64,000 nt of DNA from Paulinella micropora (GCA_009731375.1 BJOX01000092.1:1001189-1065188); one strand, 5' to 3'. Positions 33,934 through 44,487 are shown, counted from the first letter of the stretch. Notes: generated by a model from the letters alone, not told the origin. Made by a program: numbers and translations.

Positions 33934-35061
33934 TCAAACTAAAGTAGGGAATCCATAAATCCGCCACCATATCGGTTGAAGCGTAGACTGGGTATAGGTA
34001 GGTGGCAGTTGCGGAATCGTTTCCGCCGGGGCACGTTGCCGGATCTGGTAGCGCGTCATGCGTTGATATGCAAACCATGCGTAGTCCACATTCGTCGAGC
34101 CTATACCACAAGCTGGTAGCTTCGTCTGCGATTGCAGATGACGTAGCTTTGCGTTGGCAGAATCAACGTCGTAAGAGCAAAAATGCTCGTGCGCGAACTT
34201 ATCCTTCTTCCTGCATGTGCGCGTACAGTAGAATACCCACTGACAACCAGCACACAGACGATGATTGTTGAGCACGTTCTCGACTGAGTCGCAGTACTCG
34301 CAGTGCTTCGGTGGGCTCGGGTTGGCGTGCGGTCGCGATGCAGGGATCATCGGATTCGTATAATGTCGATAACAAAATCTACACAGACAGACAGTAGTTT
34401 GCCAATTGTACGAGATTATGTTGAACCCCAACCGAAGTGACCAATACTCCATTTCCATAATGGAGGCATGACGAAAACAAAAATGTACATCCATAGCCCA
34501 GTAGTTCGGTGCTCCTGGAAACATAGGATGGGAGTTAGATGTGTTGAGCAACACATTAGTGTACAAATCCGCAGGCACCTCCACGTTGAGCTTCTTAGTC
34601 GGTCTAAGTGTGCCAATCACATAAGGCAAAAGCAATGCTGGCTCTTTACCCTCAGCGGCGACTTGTTCCGCATTGTAGTTGTTGAGCCAGAGCATCTTTG
34701 GAACGTTCATCTGCAGCACACCATTCGGGTACCACGGGTCTTGACGAGGGACAGTGTAGCTGCCGGACGCACCAACGCGCCACTCCGCGGGCCAATGTCG
34801 TGGCGGGACAGGAAAACCTTGTGGTGGCTCCGTCTTTCGTTGCAGCTTTTGCATAAACACGCACATGTTGAACTTCGTTTGGAAGTCATTCTCATCGACC
34901 TTTTGTTCGTCGGTTAGAGACTCCCACGGGATTATCAATGGCCTAGACGTCGGAAACGTTACAAAATCTTGATGTGGGTTTACCGCACCATCGATGCCAC
35001 GAGTGGACGAATTCGCATTTGTCGATGCTGTGTCTGTAGGTCTCGCAACCGAGAAGACCAA
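33934..35061 (-). CDS. MYND zinc finger protein carried by an LTR retroelement
   Basis: About 375 codons on the minus strand. The N-terminal 230 residues (for example PLIIPWESLTDEQKVDENDF and GSYTVPRQDPWYPNGVLQM) match no family I know. A MYND finger follows with Cys pairs CEYC, CAGC, FYC and final HEHFC, then CGIGSTNVDYAWFAYQRM. A second frame (34,111-33,707) reads as coding past the stop (DLWIPYFSLTAP onward), so a frameshift may separate the last 130 residues. ORF2 upstream is in the same frame, separated only by one TGA after a G13 run. MYND domains bind proline-rich partners, often in chromatin regulators. The role in a retroelement is unknown. Confidence 0.7.
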   Translation of the reverse strand: MVFSVARPTDTASTNANSSTRGIDGAVNPHQDFVTFPTSRPLIIPWESLTDEQKVDENDFQTKFNMCVFMQKLQRKTEPPQGFPVPPRHWPAEWRVGASGSYTVPRQDPWYPNGVLQMNVPKMLWLNNYNAEQVAAEGKEPALLLPYVIGTLRPTKKLNVEVPADLYTNVLLNTSNSHPMFPGAPNYWAMDVHFCFRHASIMEMEYWSLRLGFNIISYNWQTTVCLCRFCYRHYTNPMIPASRPHANPSPPKHCEYCDSVENVLNNHRLCAGCQWVFYCTRTCRKKDKFAHEHFCSYDVDSANAKLRHLQSQTKLPACGIGSTNVDYAWFAYQRMTRYQIRQRAPAETIPQLPPTYTQSTLQPIWWRIYGFPTLV

Positions 35062-35091
35062 GACGAAGACGAAGCAGCACTGCCCTTCACG

Positions 35092-35655
35092 TCACCCCCC
35101 CCCCCCCATATCTGGATCAGCTAACGCCTCGCCGAGCAGTTCATCGACGTCGGTGAGCGTCCTGGGGCTGAACGCCATGCACACAACAGCATCATTCCCG
35201 TTCGTGCGAGCAGACGAGCTCTCCCCTGAAAATGCAGACGGAATCTGTTCGTCGTCATCATCGTCGTTGCCATCGTCGGAGTCACCGAGCTCCGGCATAT
35301 CCGGATCAACGCCGTCTGACAAACAATCATTATTGGTGCCAGCAAGTCCTGGCATAGGGCTGTCGTCCCGTCCGTCGTCACTAGTTGGAGCCTTATGCTC
35401 CCGGTCGTCGGTAGATAGAGCCTTCTGCTCTTCGTCGCTTGTAGATGGAGCCTTCTGCTCCTCATCGCTAATCAACACGCCAAAATCGCGTTGAAGCAAT
35501 GATGTCACGCCACCGGAGGCCAGACGTGCTGACCCCATAAAGGGGTCCATGTTTATGATCGAAGCCTTCAAATCCCCCGACCGCCGACATTCGTGTCGAT
35601 TCACCGTCGTCCGATGACGCAGGTCCACCATGGCTGCCGTCCATGTAGTCAGCAA
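35092..35655 (-). CDS. ORF2 of the gag-MYND retroelement (acidic, unknown)
   Basis: About 187 codons, Asp/Glu/Ser-rich, with tandem SDEEQKAPSTSDEEQKALST and GNDDDDDEQ. It overlaps the end of gag by a few bases in another frame and runs to a TGA just after a G13 homopolymer, beyond which the MYND frame continues in the same phase. No protease motif (DSG/DTG) is seen. It may be a Gag-linked disordered region. Confidence 0.5.
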   Translation of the reverse strand: MLTTWTAAMVDLRHRTTVNRHECRRSGDLKASIINMDPFMGSARLASGGVTSLLQRDFGVLISDEEQKAPSTSDEEQKALSTDDREHKAPTSDDGRDDSPMPGLAGTNNDCLSDGVDPDMPELGDSDDGNDDDDDEQIPSAFSGESSSARTNGNDAVVCMAFSPRTLTDVDELLGEALADPDMGGGG

Positions 35656-36929
35656 CCTCCTCGACGGCTATGTTGGCCCAGGCGTAGTGGCTCCGGGGTG
35701 TTGTCCTCGGCAGCAAGATTAGCTTGAGATCCATTCGAATGACGGTTGCCCTTACCTCGAGAAGTGTTGTTGCCATTCCTGCCAGACTTGTTCTTTCCAC
35801 CGCCCGTGGAGGAAGAATTGTCTTGACCCTGTCGTCGACCATTTCCTTTGCCATTGCGACGAGATGAACCCCTAACCGTGCATTCTGCTCCAAGGTGTTC
35901 TGGCTTGTTGGCACATTCGGCCCTCCTGCAGCGCAGCCGACAGTTACTGACCCGATGACGTTTGCCGCAGTTGAAACACTCGCCTTTGAACTCCCCCCCT
36001 AGAGCATACATCAGTGTAGAGTCCCCCGAAGTCGCATTAGGCCTACTATTCGACCGCTTATTCTCCGTAACCATTTCGACAGCCAAGAACTGTTCACGAG
36101 CCATTGCAGCTAATTGATCGAAGGTGGGTTTGGAGACGTCTGGCTTACTGAAGTAGCACGTGCGACCAAAATCCCGAAACGGCAAATGAGTAGCAGCCTC
36201 TAACTTTTCAATCAAATTGATGCATTTGTATTCGTCTGAGAATACCTGCTTGCGCTCCGCCATCAATGCGTACCTGTATGTGTACCGATCCAACCAAACT
36301 TGAGGCTTCTCGTTCGGCGTGAGCCGATCACGGTTGTGTTGGTGGATCAATCCAGCGGCAGAGATGGCCCCAAGGTGTGCATACCTAGTGCATAGAGCGC
36401 TCCACATAGCATGACATTCGTTGCCAGCACGTCGTATAGCAAGCGTTGCCTCTGAATTACGCTGAGTTGCCTCCGCCAATATAGCCTGGAACTTGGTCTC
36501 CAGTTGTACTTGTACTGAGTCGGGTAAACAATCCATTAGATCCGCCCATGATGGGTCCGCTCCTAAGGCAGCCACAGCAACCTGTTGAGCAGCATGCGGG
36601 TCATCGACCGCACTCGCAGTCGTGGTCGTCGTGGTCGTCGTTCTAGTTGACGACGACAATGAAGATGATGACGAAGAACTCCCAGCCGATCCAGCCAACG
36701 GGGGCGGACGTAACAGGACTTTCATCTCTGCCCGTGAGAGCGGAGCACTGTCGTCCCTTGCACACAGCAGTAGCTTGGGGTCTAGTCCAACCAAGAATTG
36801 AAGAGTCGACCAACGAAAGTTGTCAAATGACTGCGCGTCCTGCGCAGCATCAGAGGAGGGAGCGGGTAGCTGCGGTACCTTAAGAGAGATCCGCGACAGC
36901 TCATAACCACTGGTCCCCGCCTGTAACAT
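35649..36929 (-). CDS. Gag of the gag-MYND retroelement
   Basis: 426 codons starting ATG 36,929 (MLQAGTSGYELSRISLK), about 20 bases inside the LTR end. A capsid-like helical region follows with VWLDRYTYRYALMAERKQVF and FDQLAAMAREQFLAVE. A zinc knuckle CFNCGKRHRVSNC is followed by a second Cys set (CRRAEC ... HLGAEC). A Gly/Asn/Arg/Lys-rich tail follows. No integrase, RT or RNase H lies downstream, so the element would have to borrow them from an autonomous relative. Confidence 0.85.
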   Translation of the reverse strand: MLQAGTSGYELSRISLKVPQLPAPSSDAAQDAQSFDNFRWSTLQFLVGLDPKLLLCARDDSAPLSRAEMKVLLRPPPLAGSAGSSSSSSSLSSSTRTTTTTTTTASAVDDPHAAQQVAVAALGADPSWADLMDCLPDSVQVQLETKFQAILAEATQRNSEATLAIRRAGNECHAMWSALCTRYAHLGAISAAGLIHQHNRDRLTPNEKPQVWLDRYTYRYALMAERKQVFSDEYKCINLIEKLEAATHLPFRDFGRTCYFSKPDVSKPTFDQLAAMAREQFLAVEMVTENKRSNSRPNATSGDSTLMYALGGEFKGECFNCGKRHRVSNCRLRCRRAECANKPEHLGAECTVRGSSRRNGKGNGRRQGQDNSSSTGGGKNKSGRNGNNTSRGKGNRHSNGSQANLAAEDNTPEPLRLGQHSRRGGC

Positions 36930-37032
36930 CGATGGATTGTATAATAAACCGGTCAGTAAACCTTACTCCTTCTGAGTACTTCGAATGATCAATAAAGATA
37001 CTTTAAGGAGAATTATTATTAANNNNNNNNNN

Positions 37033-38193
37033 GTTGCCATTCCTGCCAGACTTGTTCTTTCCACCGCCCGTGGAGGAAGAATTGTCTTGACCCTGTCGTC
37101 GACCATTTCCTTTGCCATTGCGACGAGATGAACCCCTAACCGTGCATTCTGCTCCAAGGTGTTCTGGCTTGTTGGCACATTCGGCCCTCCTGCAGCGCAG
37201 CCGACAGTTACTGACCCGATGACGTTTGCCGCAGTTGAAACACTCGCCTTTGAACTCCCCCCCTAGAGCATACATCAGTGTAGAGTCCCCCGAAGTCGCA
37301 TTAGGCCTACTATTCGACCGCTTATTCTCCGTAACCATTTCGACAGCCAAGAACTGTTCACGAGCCATTGCAGCTAATTGATCGAAGGTGGGTTTGGAGA
37401 CGTCTGGCTTACTGAAGTAGCACGTGCGACCAAAATCCCGAAACGGCAAATGAGTAGCAGCCTCTAACTTTTCAATCAAATTGATGCATTTGTATTCGTC
37501 TGAGAATACCTGCTTGCGCTCCGCCATCAATGCGTACCTGTATGTGTACCGATCCAACCAAACTTGAGGCTTCTCGTTCGGCGTGAGCCGATCACGGTTG
37601 TGTTGGTGGATCAATCCAGCGGCAGAGATGGCCCCAAGGTGTGCATACCTAGTGCATAGAGCGCTCCACATAGCATGACATTCGTTGCCAGCACGTCGTA
37701 TAGCAAGCGTTGCCTCTGAATTACGCTGAGTTGCCTCCGCCAATATAGCCTGGAACTTGGTCTCCAGTTGTACTTGTACTGAGTCGGGTAAACAATCCAT
37801 CAGATCCGCCCATGATGGGTCCGCTCCTAAGGCAGCCACAGCAACCTGTTGAGCAGCATGCGGGTCATCGACCGCACTCGCAGTCGTGGTCGTCGTGGTC
37901 GTCGTTCTAGTTGACGACGACGATGAAGATGATGACGAAGAACTCCCAGCCGATCCAGCCAACGGGGGCGGACGTAACAGGACTTTCATCTCTGCCCGTG
38001 AGAGCGGAGCACTGTCGTCCCTTGCACACAGCAGTAGCTTGGGGTCTAGTCCAACCAAGAATTGAAGAGTCGACCAACGAAAGTTGTCAAATGACTGCGC
38101 GTCCTGCGCAGCATCAGAGGAGGGAGCGGGTAGCTGCGGTACCTTAAGAGAGATCCGCGACAGCTCATAACCACTGGTCCCCGCCTGTAACAT
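37033..38193 (-). CDS. Gag, further copy (3' end lost in gap)
   Basis: Repeats 35,768-36,929 with few differences (for example CCATTAG/CCATCAG, and one Ser-run codon) and continues past its start codon into the LTR end. It begins at the gap at 37,023. Confidence 0.85.
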
Positions 38194-38213
38194 CGATGGA
38201 TTGTATAATAAAC

Positions 38214-38322
38214 CGGTCAGTAAACCTTACTCCTTCTGAGTACTTCGAATGATCAATAAAGATACTTTAATGAGAATTATTATTAAAAATAACAGTAACA
38301 AAGGTAGAGGAACGATGACGTG
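38214..38322 (-). repeat. LTR end (U5 side) upstream of gag
   Basis: On the minus strand it ends GGTTTACTGACCGG, directly before TTATACAATCCATCGATG and the gag start. It matches the last ~110 bp of the LTR at 30,125. It is truncated on its outer side near GATGACGTGG. Confidence 0.75.
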
Positions 38323-40627
38323 GCTCATGTGCAGCACACACATAAAATTCTTTTTAATAGTAACATAGCACTAGGATAAGGATAAACATAAAGACAATGC
38401 GTTAAGAATGGATGATAGACTTAGGACAATCACAGGATAGAAAGGCATAACGGCAACGTACACATTATGTCCAAGCCACTTCTACCTGTCCATTACACTA
38501 CCCAAAACTAACATCCAATACTTCACGCAATATCATTCCACTACAGCACCTATTCCTTGATCCCCCATACTGCAATAGAGAAAGACAGTAATAAGGGAGA
38601 TGTCACGTTATCGACAAACATCAGATGATAGACAAAACGAAGACAAAAGATGTAAGTATGTAACAACAATTGGATTACACAAATGAATACAAAGTAGTTC
38701 AACGTCATAAGTACACATCAATGTCGCATGAGACATCGCCACCCTACATAACTCGTACACAGTATATCAAACGTAGCACAGAGGAGAAATGTAGTGGGTG
38801 ACAAAAACGGATGGACGATACAGACGGAATAAAACATGAACATAAGTATCCACTACTAACGTCCCCAACTTCATCTAGTCGTCACGTTATCTGCAAACAC
38901 CTCACTCACCTACTCTGCTACTCATGTATATATAAACAGACAAGCAAGTTAGAAATCATGCAAGTAAACAAATGAGCAGAAACAATCCATCAAGTAAGCA
39001 CTAACTAGTGAGTATGCGAACAGGCAAGTAAGTAATCGTGCAGGTAGTCAACCAGCAGAAACAAGCCATCAAGTAAGTACATGACATAGACAAGTAAGTA
39101 GACAATCATGCAAGATACTATACTAACTACAAGAGTAAAACAGCACTGTTAGTTGTCCTTATTCGCGCAAGCACAACAATAATTCAGTGAGTGTAGACAA
39201 GACAACAATCATCCAAAACAAAGAACTACAACTGTAATTGGCTAACCTTAAGCACACATGTCCCACAGTGAATACCACACTGACACAAGACACAAAAGCA
39301 GTAGCTTGGGGCAGTGATCGTGGTAAGAAAAAGATACAACTGACTATCACATCAAGGCATGTACAACTAAACAATAAGCCCAAAGAACAGAATGCAGTAG
39401 AAGCATAGCAATAGAGGCACGCAGCGCATCATGCCTAATAGTCATTACGAGAAAATACCAACCAATGACTCGCAAAATGACGTAACGTTGCTATGTACGA
39501 AAAGACATTACCCTACCCTTGCTCACCAAGCAAGCAAGCAACCAAGCATGCAAGCAAACAAGTAAGTAAGCAAGCAAGTAAGCAGGCAAGCAAGCAAGCA
39601 AGTAAGTAAACAAGCAAGCATACAAGCATACAAGATACAAGCAGGTAAGCAAGCAAGCAAGCAAGCTGCTTAGCAAACAAGCAAGCAATCAATCCTCGCT
39701 CACCCTGACACTCCTAATATTTATAATACATAAACACATATCAATCCTCTCCAATCCCTCAGTACAGACTCTAAAAAGAACCAAACCTCAGGCTAGACTA
39801 GAGAAGAGAACACACAGAGACAACCTCTCTCACACACACCATATTGGGTGAAAATAGTAAAGAAGGATATCAAAGCAGGATATGTGAATAGATGATAAAT
39901 AATGAGTAGTGTAGGTACAAGTGCGAAGTAGATGTGCAAGCGATACAACCTAAGACTACGCACTATAAAGAATGATAAGTCTACCTAAAGAGGCAAAACA
40001 ATCAATAGAGATAGATAGATAGATAGATAGAAAGAAGGCCGAGAAAGAGGGCCAGAAAGGGGGGTAGCTATATCTAAATAGCAGTGGCAGCCTTTCGCAC
40101 GTCCACTACTCTGGCTGGTGGTAGCCTTCCGCACACACACCAGACTGGTGGTAGCCTTCCGCACACACACCAGATTTAAATATTTGATGTTGAGTCTTCA
40201 TGGCACGACCAGACCCAACTGTGGCAAGACCCTCGGTCTCCCACCCACAACGAGGTCCAAGCACTGCGTGACAGGGCAGGCTATCGTCTATAATAGCCTC
40301 CTAGCTAGCTCACAGTCACGGTCTAGCTATGCTCGCTCTTGTGGCACTAGGTGCACCCTTCCGCACATCACCTAGTGGTTCGCTAGTGGCAGCCTTCCGC
40401 ACACAAACCAGCTAGTTGTTAGCGCGGACGAACCGCAATAGCCCTATCGGGTGAGAGACTGGTGAGGGTCTTCACCGTAGACGGGGGGAACCCGAGTCAG
40501 CAATATGCCGAGCCATATGTGTCTCAACACATAAGCTGTTTTTGGTTTCGCAGAAGTAGACTCTACAGGACGGTCTTTCAAACTGCGGGAACCGTTCTCT
40601 AGCTTAGCTAACCAAGGCTCCATAACC
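38323..40627. other. Non-coding interior of the large LTR element (right part)
   Basis: AT-rich, no supported gene. A CAAG-type tetranucleotide repeat occupies 39,525-39,690. A minisatellite with unit GGTGGTAGCCTTCCGCACAC occurs at 40,085-40,175, and CCTTCCGCACA recurs at 40,355 and 40,394. Confidence 0.6.
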
Positions 40628-40876
40628 TGTTAGAACATATATCTAAATACTGTTCCTGCACAGAGGTAGCAAGCCGTCCACGGACCGGTTCAAGCTCAGT
40701 CACGATCACATCAGAGAGAGTCGTACCACAAGCTTTATTGAAAAGGCACAGACAGAACAATACAGCCCGGCGCGTCCTGAAGGGATGGCTCTACCGACAC
40801 GCATCCTACAGACCGGCCGGGTCATACTGAATCGGTCCGTTACCGTATTAATACAACCTATTGGTCGGTAGTAACA
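40628..40876 (-). repeat. 5' LTR of the large LTR element
   Basis: Starts on the plus strand TGTTAGAACATATATC and ends GGTCGGTAGTAACA. It matches 20,498-20,731 except for a 9-bp insertion AGAGAGAGT-like and five extra bases before the terminal TAACA. The outer flank ATGGG resembles GTGGG beside the other LTR, a near-match for a 5-bp target duplication. Confidence 0.8.
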
Positions 40877-40936
40877 ATGGGTTCAAGTGTCCGAGACTGA
40901 TTTTCTTTTGGGAAAAGTCTTCCACAGTCATGATGT

Positions 40937-41212
40937 ATTGCTGTTGACATTCAAGACAACAACAAAAATTAGTTTTTCATTTTTGTGTCAGATTTTCATT
41001 TTTGTGACAGTTTTTCATTTTTGTGACAAAAATTCAAATTTTCAAATTTAACGGTAACATTTCGCGAAAATTTACGATATTTTGCGGACGAATATAGCAG
41101 TTAATTTGAAAAATTCAAATTTTCACCCAAAATCAAAATTCCAACCAAAACTGAAATTCCAACCAAAACAGAAAAATCAATTTTTTTTGTTGTCTTGAAT
41201 GTCAACAGCAAT
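40937..41212. mobile_element. Complete 276-bp MITE with perfect terminal inverted repeats
   Basis: Begins ATTGCTGTTGACATTCAAGA and ends with the exact reverse complement TCTTGAATGTCAACAGCAAT. The perfect inverted match extends about 25 bases. The interior is AT-rich and partly palindromic (AAAATTCAAATTTTC-type repeats), with no coding capacity. Partial relatives lie at 946 and 1,360. No clear target duplication is visible. Confidence 0.85.
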
Positions 41213-41544
41213 GAAACGTATGGATTGTGAGGTAAATATTATTTTTCGTTCTCTTGACTGCGTGTCCACAAACTTGATTTACCGTAACGTGCGTTTTTCT
41301 GGAAATCGGTGGAAAAGGCAATTGCGAGGGGGAAAATGATAATTGTAGTCACGTTGAAAAACTTTAATTAAATCGTTTCAAGTGAAGTCATTCCTGAACG
41401 AAATCGAAAACTAGTTGGTGAAGTCGAAACGTCGTGCAGAGGAGAATCAAACTGGCCGGTCAAAGCACAAAATGTCAACGGTAGTGGTCACGTTTTGGCT
41501 GGTCGTTAAAGTGCTCAGTCTGATACCAAGACGGGAGTCTGGGC

Positions 41545-41740
41545 GGCAACAAGTAGAAATCTACGTAAATAAACAAAGTGACCGCTCCGGGGGCCGCTAT
41601 TATTAAATATTAATACTATATTTATTGGTATTTCACCTGCTCTCAGGGAGTCAGGACTTAATGCAGCCATAGAGGTATTTATTAAGAGTTCGTTGTGTAA
41701 TTACCCCTTGGGGTTGTATCTAAACTCACAATTGAAAGTT
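41545..41740 (-). repeat. LTR end with initiator-Met primer binding site
   Basis: On the minus strand the LTR-like sequence related to 20,225-20,400 runs into TTGGTATCAGACTGAG (about 41,511-41,534), the typical primer site complementary to initiator tRNA-Met used by copia elements. No gag is preserved beyond it. Confidence 0.55.
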
Positions 41741-42396
41741 CAACTTTTCTGGTCCGCGTTTTTCACGACTTTGAAAAAAGGTGGAAAATAAAACGTCGAG
41801 AACTTCTCCATTTATCAGAATTATTAATTTTTTTACTCTAATAGGTACAGTCAGTGATTGTTGTTGAAACAATAATATACTGTTTCTCACTCGCAACTTC
41901 GGTTTTAATTTACAGGGAGTTGTAAGACATAAAATTTCAATAATTTACACACTTATTAGCCCAAGGGAAGGCATGTACCTCTCACTTGGACTGGAGAGGG
42001 TGCTGGCCAGGCAAAAGTGCAGTAATTTATGTAAGTTGTGAGCTCCCCCAAGAGCCATTTCTCCTAATAAAAAAATAAATTAAAAAAAAAAAAAAAAAAA
42101 AAAAACTTGTAACAACCTAAGTTCCTTTGTTGCCGGTCCACTTTCTTTGAATTTTTGTTGAGGAATGGCTGTTGAGGAAGCTCACAAGACAAACAGCGAC
42201 AAAGCTCTCGCTCAATCCAGGCCTAGCTCGATTCGGGCCCATACTCTTGCTCTCTCGCTCTCTCGCTCATTCTCTCTCTGCTTGCTCTCTCTTTCCGTTT
42301 CTCTCTCGCACGCTTGCTGTTTGTACATGTCTCTCGCGCTCTCTCTCACCTCATTCTCTCTCTACCCCCCCCCCCCCCCCCCTCCCCCTCCCCCTC
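41741..42396. other. Non-coding stretch with poly-A, CT-rich and poly-C tracts
   Basis: No gene supported. An A-run at about 42,083-42,105 resembles a retroposon tail. CT-rich sequence from 42,245 leads into poly-C and a 53-N gap (42,397-42,449), after which poly-C resumes. Confidence 0.6.
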
Positions 42397-42654
42397 NNNN
42401 NNNNNNNNNNNNNNNNNNNNNNNNNNNNNNNNNNNNNNNNNNNNNNNNNCCCCCCCCCCCTTGCTCTCTCGCTCTCTTTCTCTCTGACTGTTTGGCCAAG
42501 ACAGCTTTTCTTCTGTCAACACTGCCCTCTAACCTCGGTCCGAGGGGTATGGGGTCGTGGAGCTCAAGGCCAGCTGTCTGTGTTACGGGTGACAGGGAGT
42601 CGGGAAGTTAATTGGTGTGCTCTCGGAGGGGGGGGGGGGGGGACAATCTCTACG

Positions 42655-42878
42655 ATTCTCACATCGTGGATTTGATTATCTCGGTACTACATTTGGATCT
42701 GATGACTCCAGGAAAACTATACTCCACTGCGAGTGCTGTCGACACATCATTATTGTTTGACCTGAATAACACAGCATTTGAAGTACTAGTAATTTTGGAA
42801 CATGATTTGAAAGCAAGACATACACTGTGGCGAGGCCACGACACTGGCACAGATAACAAGCTCAGATACAGTCTATAA
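42655..42878 (+). CDS. Possible exon fragment (unknown)
   Basis: A frame reading LIISVLHLDLMTPGKLYS and TAFEVLVILEHDLKARHTLW looks protein-like and ends TAA at 42,876-42,878, 28 bases from the stop of the convergent Crinkler-type gene. There is no known domain and the reverse frame is also open, so support is weak. Confidence 0.25.
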
Positions 42879-42906
42879 CAATCTGTCCGAGCACCTGAGT
42901 ATTAGT

Positions 42907-44487
42907 CTACAGCAATTTCTGGAAGCCAGGAAACCACAGACCGCGGTTCCTCGTACCACGAAACACCAACGACGAGAACGAGCGATGGGAAGGAGGAGTG
43001 GAGAGAGCCTTGACAACGCCGCTCCCGATGAGAGTTCTCCCACGGAAGAGTGAGTTGCGGGGCATTTGGAAAGTGTAGAGCTTGCTTTGGAACTCTTCAG
43101 TGTCGTAAGGGCTCGCCGGCATCACCGGATCTTTGTCGTGCAATTGGAAATGAAGGACTGCGTAGTTAGGCCAGCAAGGATAAGGACCAGGGCCTCCCAT
43201 ATTCTTCCCGGGAAGCTGCTGGGACTTCTGGAATTTGTCGAATATACGGGCAATACCGGAGGCACTCATGTCGCGCGCCAGCTCCACTGCCATGTCCAAG
43301 CGACCGTCAAAGTAGAAGTCAAGCTTGCGCTTTTTCCCCTGTACAGTCGGACGAGCTTGTGTTTGCGGAGATATGAAGAGGGCAGGGATTTTCCGACAAA
43401 GGTGCCAGCCCCAGAGGAAACCTAGCCCGTTCTGGTAGCGATGGTTGATGAAGGTCGGCTGTTCAAAGTCCATTCGCTGCATGTCCTGCAACCCAGCCGT
43501 AATGAGAAGGAGTAGATTGTCAGCAAGCGGTGCGTTCTCGTTGATAGTCAAAATATCCTCCATTTCATTCTCGACCGGTTGCTTTCGGAACACTTGGGCG
43601 ATAAAAAGATCCGAAATGAACCAACCCCGACCAGCATCCCAATAGCCCACGTTCTCGAGCTTTCGGCAATCTTTGGGATCCGCCAGACCCCTGAAAATGC
43701 GCTCGGAGCAGTCCAATACTTCTTCGGGCAAAATGTTGAAGCACCGCTCTTTGACAGCCGTGTACGCAGCACTCTGGCTGAACTCCTGGCTGAGAACGTA
43801 CTTTGCTACCGAGTGAGAGTCAGTTAAGTCGACGACCGTCTCAGAAAAAACGGCCTCTGTGAACTTCAAGAAGGGGAAGAAGTGACCGCCCGTGTAGCGG
43901 AATAACCACGAGCAGATGTCGGAGACCAAGTTAGTCGGGACGTCTGGACTCTGTTGACACCAGAATTTAGTCACATCGGACAAGTCCTGCTCGGACACCG
44001 ACATAGGAGGCGACTCTCTAGAGTCCGGGAACGTTTTCGGAAAAGGGGCAGACACGATTTGAAGGTTTAACTTAGTAATGCCAACCCCTATGGTGACGAG
44101 ATTCTTGGGATGGTTTTTGAGTAAGTAAACCCAGTGGGGGCTGTTGGGGTTGGTGTGTACTTCGTCGATGAGGAGAAACACGTCGGCGCCCTCCGCGGCG
44201 AGGGCACTGAAGAAGGCATTGTCCTTGTAGCTGTCCAAAAACCCAGCACTATCGCACCAGAGGACTTTGCCATAGGCTTGAAGCTCGCGACCCAGGAGTT
44301 TCAAGAACACCGTTTTACCCGAGCCCGGCGCGCCCCTCCAGTAGTGCGGCAATCTGGACTCCAGAATGGACTTGACAGCTCCTGCCACGAGTGCGCCTCG
44401 CGAAAAGAGCTGCTTGCCGATTCCATTCCTCGGGAAAAGCTCGTCGAGGGACTTCGGAAACTCAAACGGCACGAAAACGCGAATGTC
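42907..44487 (-). CDS. Crinkler-type P-loop NTPase with C-terminal nuclease-like domain
   Basis: Minus-strand exon with acceptor CATATTTAG before 44,487; the open frame upstream of that is intron. The NTPase domain shows HYWRGAPGSGKTVFLKLLGR (Walker A, near 44,315-44,345) and ADVFLLIDEVHTN (Walker B, near 44,160-44,185). IGVGITKLN and a helical lid follow. About 300 residues later KRKLDFYFDGRLDMAVELAR fits the DFY ... E-L core of the PD-(D/E)xK-like nuclease found in Crinkler (CRN) proteins. CRN NTPase-nuclease proteins occur in oomycetes, chytrids and other eukaryotes and are secreted effectors or conflict proteins. The N-terminal header exon is not identified. Confidence 0.75.
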   Translation of the reverse strand, partial: DIRVFVPFEFPKSLDELFPRNGIGKQLFSRGALVAGAVKSILESRLPHYWRGAPGSGKTVFLKLLGRELQAYGKVLWCDSAGFLDSYKDNAFFSALAAEGADVFLLIDEVHTNPNSPHWVYLLKNHPKNLVTIGVGITKLNLQIVSAPFPKTFPDSRESPPMSVSEQDLSDVTKFWCQQSPDVPTNLVSDICSWLFRYTGGHFFPFLKFTEAVFSETVVDLTDSHSVAKYVLSQEFSQSAAYTAVKERCFNILPEEVLDCSERIFRGLADPKDCRKLENVGYWDAGRGWFISDLFIAQVFRKQPVENEMEDILTINENAPLADNLLLLITAGLQDMQRMDFEQPTFINHRYQNGLGFLWGWHLCRKIPALFISPQTQARPTVQGKKRKLDFYFDGRLDMAVELARDMSASGIARIFDKFQKSQQLPGKNMGGPGPYPCWPNYAVLHFQLHDKDPVMPASPYDTEEFQSKLYTFQMPRNSLFRGRTLIGSGVVKALSTPPSHRSFSSLVFRGTRNRGLWFPGFQKLL

